From positions 682,001 through 746,000 of the forward strand of contig CAKUPQ010000001.1 in assembly GCA_934675205.1 (NCBI GenBank): DNA of 64,000 nt, read 5' to 3'. The DNA is from an uncultured Flavobacteriaceae bacterium. GTDB lineage: Bacteria > Bacteroidota > Bacteroidia > Flavobacteriales > Flavobacteriaceae. Positions 60,485-64,000 of this stretch are shown here, in pieces. Position 1 is the stretch's first letter. Each line of letters opens with the position of its first letter. A model generated the notes under the pieces. It did no database searches. It was not told the DNA's origin and saw only the letters and a program-made list of their open reading frames with translations. The position numbers were made by a program, and so were the translations under genes.

Positions 60485-61171
60485 TTACAAAGGGCAATAA
60501 CAAGGGTTTTTTCCAAAAGTATAAGTAAGTGTAAACCCTGTAAACACATACCAATCGTTACTATTTATATTTCCGAATTGCAAATGTTCGTATTTGCTGT
60601 TTTGCGGGTTGCTTCCGTCAATATCATCGGCAAAGGTGTATCTTGCTCCCGATTCTAAACCGAGAATCCAATTCTGACTGAGGTTAAACTTGATCCCTAC
60701 AGTCATCGGAATTGAAATATTACTCCCTTTTTTTGCCTCTTTTTCTGCTACTCCACTATTGAAATACATCTTGTCGTACCAAAAATAATTCAGTCCTGTA
60801 TATACATAAGGGGTTATTTTAAATCCTAAATCGTGCAGGTTAAATTCAAAAAAATTAAATTCCAATCCTGCCGAAAGTTCTGTAATCGTATTTTCCAAAG
60901 CATAACCTCTTTGTTGCCTTGCTGTTGATTCTGCCTTTGCATCATCTATTTTCAGGTTGGAGTGCATAGCCGAAAACCTCCAAGCGTGTCGGGTGCTTCT
61001 GTTCCATTTGTATATCAATCCGAAAGCAGGACTATCGGGAGAAATGTGCGTTTCCTTACCCACATCTCCCACAAAATTGCTTCCACCTGCAAAAATACCG
61101 ATTTCGTGAATCTGACCGAAAACAGTATTTCCTATGAAAAAACAACAAAAAACAACAAAAACCTTCTTCAC
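60485..61171 (-). CDS. DUF6089 family outer-membrane beta-barrel protein
   Basis: A 228-residue protein with signal peptide MKKVFVVFCCFFIGNTVFGQ and a beta-barrel pattern of alternating strands (IGIFAGGSNFVGDVG, PAFGLIYKWNRSTRHAWRF, GYALENTITELSAGLEFNF, FTGFTLTYTF). It is a usual first gene of the uppS-bamA cluster in Flavobacteriia, function unknown. A perfect -7 element at 61192-61199 lies inside the in-frame region that starts with ATG at 61210, so the GTG at 61171, which gives a clean signal peptide, is taken as start. Confidence 0.82.
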   Translation of the reverse strand: MKKVFVVFCCFFIGNTVFGQIHEIGIFAGGSNFVGDVGKETHISPDSPAFGLIYKWNRSTRHAWRFSAMHSNLKIDDAKAESTARQQRGYALENTITELSAGLEFNFFEFNLHDLGFKITPYVYTGLNYFWYDKMYFNSGVAEKEAKKGSNISIPMTVGIKFNLSQNWILGLESGARYTFADDIDGSNPQNSKYEHLQFGNINSNDWYVFTGFTLTYTFGKNPCYCPL

Positions 61172-61191
61172 TTTTGTACAAAAATCGGGTG

Positions 61192-61199
61192 CAAATATA
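61192..61199 (-). promoter_or_regulatory. -7 promoter element of the DUF6089-uppS-bamA-ompH unit
   Basis: Perfect TATATTTG on the minus strand, about 20 bases before the GTG at 61171. The -33 region is AT-rich with no TTG. It serves as the likely promoter of the envelope-assembly operon. Confidence 0.5.
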
Positions 61200-61308
61200 C
61201 TAATATTCATAACGAATAAACATTATTTTTTATACAATAAACAAAAACAGTTTAACCAAAACGAAAGAAGATACGATTTAGTATAGTTTTTAGCCCGAAG
61301 TCCGAAAA

Positions 61309-61349
61309 AGTCCGAAGTCCGAAGAAAAACATACTTCGGACTTCGGACT
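61309..61349 (-). terminator. Long hairpin of AGTCCGAA repeats after the MuiA gene
   Basis: AGTCCGAAGTCCGAAG (61309-61324) and CTTCGGACTTCGGACT (61334-61349) form a perfect 16-pair stem with a 9-base loop. On the minus strand it is followed by a T run, so it can end the MuiA transcript. The 8-base word AGTCCGAA is itself repeated, with further copies at 61292-61308. Terminator and repeat at once. Confidence 0.8.
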
Positions 61350-61356
61350 AAAAAAA

Positions 61357-62961
61357 TTAAAGATTCCCGATAACCTTATCTTTCGGATATTTTACTTTGT
61401 AGCTCACACGGAATTTTTGGGTTTCGTTGGGTTTTAGTTTAATGTCCCAAGTCAAAATTCCTGTTTCTTCATTGACCTCTGCTTTGCTTTTATCTAATAA
61501 CTCGATGGTTACATCTTTGTCTGTGCTTAACGGATATTGGTCTTTTAGGAGCATTTCGACAGTTTCTTTTTTGTTGTTTCTGACAGTAATATCATAGGTA
61601 AAAGTCTGTTCTTTATAGCTTGAAAGGAATTTTGTCCCTGATTTGTCTGCTATTTTTTCACGTTTTACGGAAACACGTTTATCCCGTCCCATACTCAGTT
61701 TGAGTTCCTCTGTAATTTGATTCGGGTCAATGTATGTTTTTCCGACATACATTCCCTCAAAGATAATATTGGCTTCTCCCGGAAGTAAATTAAACTGCGA
61801 ATAATCATTGATTTCAGCTATCAAAAAGGCTTCACTTTCCACTCTTGGAGCCGAATAATATTTGTAATTGGCAGGAAGTTTCAGCTCTTTCAGAGAAACA
61901 CTGTGCTGTTTTCCGTTCGATAAAATATCGTAAGGAATATCAATATCAAACGAAACATTTAATTGGTTTTCGGTTACAGTTGTATAATCGGAAACAGATG
62001 AAACAGAAGACTTTGCTCTTGGACTATAGCTTGTCACGACAACTTCGTTCAGTTGAGCGTCTGAATTGTTATATCCATAATGTGTTACAGGTTGAGCATA
62101 CCTCAAAAACCACGATTGTAAAGTTGGAAATTGATTGTTTTGATTTGGAGAACCGCTCGAAAGGGTAAGTTTGACCTTTTTCCAATCAATTCCCGTATTT
62201 TGCGTAACCTGTGCTTTGTACATCAAATCAATCGGAGCTGTTATGTTTTCTGCTCTTAAATCGTAAAACGGTTTCCACGAGGCATATTGGGTAAGATAGC
62301 TCACTTCAAAATCTGCTTTTTGGGCAATATCACTCATTACCTGTAAAATCAATTTTCCATTTGAGGATTTTTCTTCTTTGGAAGTGTTGATTTGCAGGTT
62401 TGCATTCAGCCTTTTTAAAGTTTCGTTCAGCTTTTGTTCTTTTTCGTTGATGATGTCGATATTATCCAAAATGGTATTTCGTTTGGCTGAATAATAATCG
62501 ACCATTTTTGTAAGTTCAGCTACGCTTAATCCTATATTTTGCCCTGAAACCTGTTGGTTTTTGTCCAAAAGCTCAATGGTTTTGCTTTCGGAAGTGCGTT
62601 TGTTTTGCAATTTTTTGATTTCTTTTTGAACAAGCTGAATACTATCCCTAACCCTTTTGATAACAGGAGAAGTTTCGTCAATTTCGTATTCCGAAATATA
62701 GCTCGTGGTAAACTGAACCGACATCACCGTTACGTTTTTTGGAGCTGTAATTCTGACCGTACTTTCGTTTAAGTAATTTGCCACATTTTTGATGACAATT
62801 TCGCTCGTTCCTTTCGGAAGTGTAGCACTTGTAGTATGTGTAAGCTCTGCCGAATTAAAATAAACCGTTGCGTTTTGGACTTTAGCATCAGTAAAAATCG
62901 GTTTTTGAGCTGTCAAAAAGCACGAAAATCCGATTGCAAATAAATAGATTAGTTTTTTCAT
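61357..62961 (-). CDS. MuiA-family protein (DUF4139/DUF4140)
   Basis: A 534-residue secreted protein: signal peptide MKKLIYLFAIGFSCFLTAQ. Residues ~25-125 form the DUF4140 domain with VQNATVYFNSAELTHT; ~105-200 is a coiled coil; residues ~215-534 match DUF4139 (VSYLTQYASWKPFYDLR; YKAQVTQNTGIDWKKVKLTLSSG). The segment QLNEVVVTSY in the middle is the TonB-plug-like linker usual in the family. Called mucoidy inhibitor A by distant similarity; no proven role. Confidence 0.87.
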   Translation of the reverse strand: MKKLIYLFAIGFSCFLTAQKPIFTDAKVQNATVYFNSAELTHTTSATLPKGTSEIVIKNVANYLNESTVRITAPKNVTVMSVQFTTSYISEYEIDETSPVIKRVRDSIQLVQKEIKKLQNKRTSESKTIELLDKNQQVSGQNIGLSVAELTKMVDYYSAKRNTILDNIDIINEKEQKLNETLKRLNANLQINTSKEEKSSNGKLILQVMSDIAQKADFEVSYLTQYASWKPFYDLRAENITAPIDLMYKAQVTQNTGIDWKKVKLTLSSGSPNQNNQFPTLQSWFLRYAQPVTHYGYNNSDAQLNEVVVTSYSPRAKSSVSSVSDYTTVTENQLNVSFDIDIPYDILSNGKQHSVSLKELKLPANYKYYSAPRVESEAFLIAEINDYSQFNLLPGEANIIFEGMYVGKTYIDPNQITEELKLSMGRDKRVSVKREKIADKSGTKFLSSYKEQTFTYDITVRNNKKETVEMLLKDQYPLSTDKDVTIELLDKSKAEVNEETGILTWDIKLKPNETQKFRVSYKVKYPKDKVIGNL

Positions 62962-62970
62962 CTTCTTTTT

Positions 62971-63000
62971 TGTTTAAGGTTTAACGTTCAAAGTTTAAAG
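62971..63000 (-). repeat. ACTTTAAAC-type spacer repeat, inverted copy
   Basis: TGTTTAAGGTTTAACGTTCA then AAGTTTAAAG; the reverse complement contains CTTTAAACTTTGAACG, the same words as 37371-37402 and 46861-46890. It lies just upstream of the MuiA gene ATG. Confidence 0.7.
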
Positions 63001-63053
63001 TTATTATACCTGTATAGATGTCATTTCTTGTAAAAAGGTTGGGAAATGTTATT

Positions 63054-63080
63054 TAGATAGCTTCGTTCCTCGCTATGACA
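63054..63080 (-). repeat. Dispersed repeat TAGATAGC...GCTATGAC, third copy
   Basis: TAGATAGCTTCG, TTCCTCGCTATGAC. Same family as 7657-7694 and 8845-8870, with GCAA changed to GCTA at both ends, so the terminal pairing is kept: a compensatory change that supports a selected stem. Confidence 0.75.
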
Positions 63081-63090
63081 GCATCAAACT

Positions 63091-63111
63091 CCCCTCTCCT
63101 TTGGAGAGGGG
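63091..63111. repeat. CCCCTCTCC-GGAGAGGGG hairpin
   Basis: CCCCTCTCC (63091-63099), TTT, GGAGAGGGG (63103-63111), then TTGGGGGTGAGG. A G/C-rich hairpin, very different from the AT-rich surroundings, directly downstream of the alanine racemase stop. This type of repeat is widespread in Flavobacteriia from general knowledge. Confidence 0.8.
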
Positions 63112-63123
63112 TTGGGGGTGAGG

Positions 63124-64000
63124 CTACTCTCTGTAAAAAACCCTTTTTACCCGATGTGAAATCCCTGCCAAAATCTCGTAAGGAATGGTATTTATGTTTT
63201 TTGCGATTTCGGTTACGTTTGGATTTTCCCCAAAAATAATAACCGAATCTCCTTCATTACAATTTATTTCGGTAACATCAACCATCAGCATATCCATACA
63301 GATATTTCCGATAATCGGAGCTTTTTGATTGTTGATGAGAACATAACCTTTGTTGCTCAAGGCTCTCGGAATTCCGTCTGCATATCCGATTGGAATCGTA
63401 GCTGTTTTGGTTGGTTTTTCAGCAATGAAACCTCGTGAATATCCGACACTTTCGCCTTTTTCGATTTCTTTTATCTGAAGAATAACGGATTTTAATGTTC
63501 CTACATTTTCAAGGAATTTGATTTCGCTTTCGTCATTGGAAATTCCGTATAATCCGATTCCCAAACGTACCATATCCATTTGTAGCTGGGGATAATTGGA
63601 AATTCCCGAAGTGTTGGAAATATGACAAATCGGATTGATTTTCAGTTCTTTTTTTATAAAATCGGATATTTTTTTGAAAATCTCAAACTGATGTAAGGTA
63701 AAATCCCGAAACTTTTCCGAATCACTTCCCGAAAGATGTGAGAAAATACTTTTTATCTCGAAAAATTCCCGATTATCTGAAAGAAAATCGGTTAATTCGT
63801 GAATGTCTTTTTCTTCAAATCCCAAGCGGTGCATTCCTGTATCGAGTTTGATGTGAATCGGATAATTTTTTCGTCCAAGCTTTTCAAGATTCGATTTAAA
63901 GCTTTTCAACTCTTTTATGGAATAAATTTCAGGCTCTAAACCATTTGCAATCAAAGCTGAAAAGCTATTTGGCTCGGGATTCATTACCATTATCGGAACG
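63124..64000 (-). CDS. alr: Alanine racemase (C-terminal part; gene continues beyond the window)
   Basis: Interconverts L- and D-alanine for peptidoglycan. About 291 residues are visible, with the N-terminus beyond 64000. Segments: PIMVMNPEPNSFSALI, PIHIKLDTGMHRLGF, LSGSDSEKFRDFTLHQFEIF, MDMVRLGIGLYG, the catalytic Tyr in VGYSRGF, IPIGYADGIPR and GNICMDMLMVDVT. The PLP-lysine motif lies outside. In many Bacteroidota the racemase is the C-terminal half of a MurF-Alr fusion; the MVMNPE segment fits, but the fusion cannot be seen here. Confidence 0.93.
   Translation of the reverse strand, partial: VPIMVMNPEPNSFSALIANGLEPEIYSIKELKSFKSNLEKLGRKNYPIHIKLDTGMHRLGFEEKDIHELTDFLSDNREFFEIKSIFSHLSGSDSEKFRDFTLHQFEIFKKISDFIKKELKINPICHISNTSGISNYPQLQMDMVRLGIGLYGISNDESEIKFLENVGTLKSVILQIKEIEKGESVGYSRGFIAEKPTKTATIPIGYADGIPRALSNKGYVLINNQKAPIIGNICMDMLMVDVTEINCNEGDSVIIFGENPNVTEIAKNINTIPYEILAGISHRVKRVFYRE

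Noticed and set aside
61172..61210. Start of the DUF6089 gene at the ATG at 61210
   Set aside because: The perfect -7 element would fall inside the coding region, and the extra residues spoil the signal peptide.

Overview
The window is a chromosomal stretch of a gliding-type member of the Bacteroidota, almost certainly class Flavobacteriia, family Flavobacteriaceae or a close relative. The evidence is the gliding genes gldF, gldG and gldH, a type IX secretion (type B sorting domain) surface protein, exosortase XrtF with its partner, an IPExxxVDY-family protein next to pyk, the uppS-bamA-ompH-ompH cluster, and AT-rich DNA with promoters of the Bacteroidota form (TTG, about 17-23 bases, TAnnTTTG). 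The genus cannot be fixed from the sequence alone. No insertion sequence, prophage, integrase, CRISPR array, rRNA operon or replication origin is visible. No gene-free stretch exceeds about 300 bases.

Layout. 1-2584 (minus): leuS (3' end cut by the window) behind crcB. 2706-12280 (plus): ftsX, a DUF3098 gene, uppP, a DUF2007 gene, truB, a bifunctional nuclease gene, a small membrane protein gene, thyA, a DUF3592-like membrane protein gene, a monooxygenase-like gene, gldF, gldG and an orphan SUKH-like gene. 12368-14677 (minus): a large secreted adhesin-like protein. 14791-16258 (plus): pyrR-pyrB. 16331-18692 (minus): superoxide dismutase, purH, tRNA-Met. 18840-26843 (plus): START-like protein, class IV aminotransferase, BatA-type protein, two amidinotransferase-fold hydrolases around a secreted unknown, a lipoprotein, a small membrane protein and a dolichol-phosphate-mannose-synthase-like glycosyltransferase. 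27359-26844 (minus): a TPR protein. 27534-34164 (plus): ricT-gldH-mrcA, then mutS. 35060-34186 (minus): tpx-dgkA. 35191-43252 (plus): lgt, meaB, glycosyltransferase, OmpA lipoprotein, IPExxxVDY protein, pyk, pyrC, DUF4296 lipoprotein. 45569-43283 (minus): desaturase and aminotransferase. 45733-55421 (plus): tRNA-Leu, pyrH, frr, xrtF and partner, UDP-glucuronate decarboxylase, sugar-1-phosphate transferase, gpmI, a YyaL-type protein, mscS. 64000-55471 (minus): alanine racemase (cut), MuiA-like protein, DUF6089 barrel, uppS, bamA, two ompH genes.

Functional themes. Envelope construction dominates: undecaprenyl phosphate supply (uppS, uppP, dgkA family), peptidoglycan (mrcA, alr), lipoproteins (lgt), outer-membrane assembly (bamA, ompH), polysaccharide initiation, gliding and type IX export. 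Pyrimidine supply is scattered in several units (pyrR-pyrB, pyrC, pyrH, thyA).

The most interesting non-gene signals are two related, well-paired RNA-like elements (6483-6555 upstream of a small membrane protein gene and thyA; 36130-36245 immediately upstream of meaB). They share a basal stem, an internal motif and a 3' tail but differ in the apical part, as riboswitches or cis-regulatory RNAs do. I do not recognise the family. Several families of short repeats also fill spacers inside operons. In places they supply stop codons, a TTG start codon, or even coding sequence (in leuS). Start codons were refined from promoter position, signal peptide shape and overlap. All counts were made by eye.
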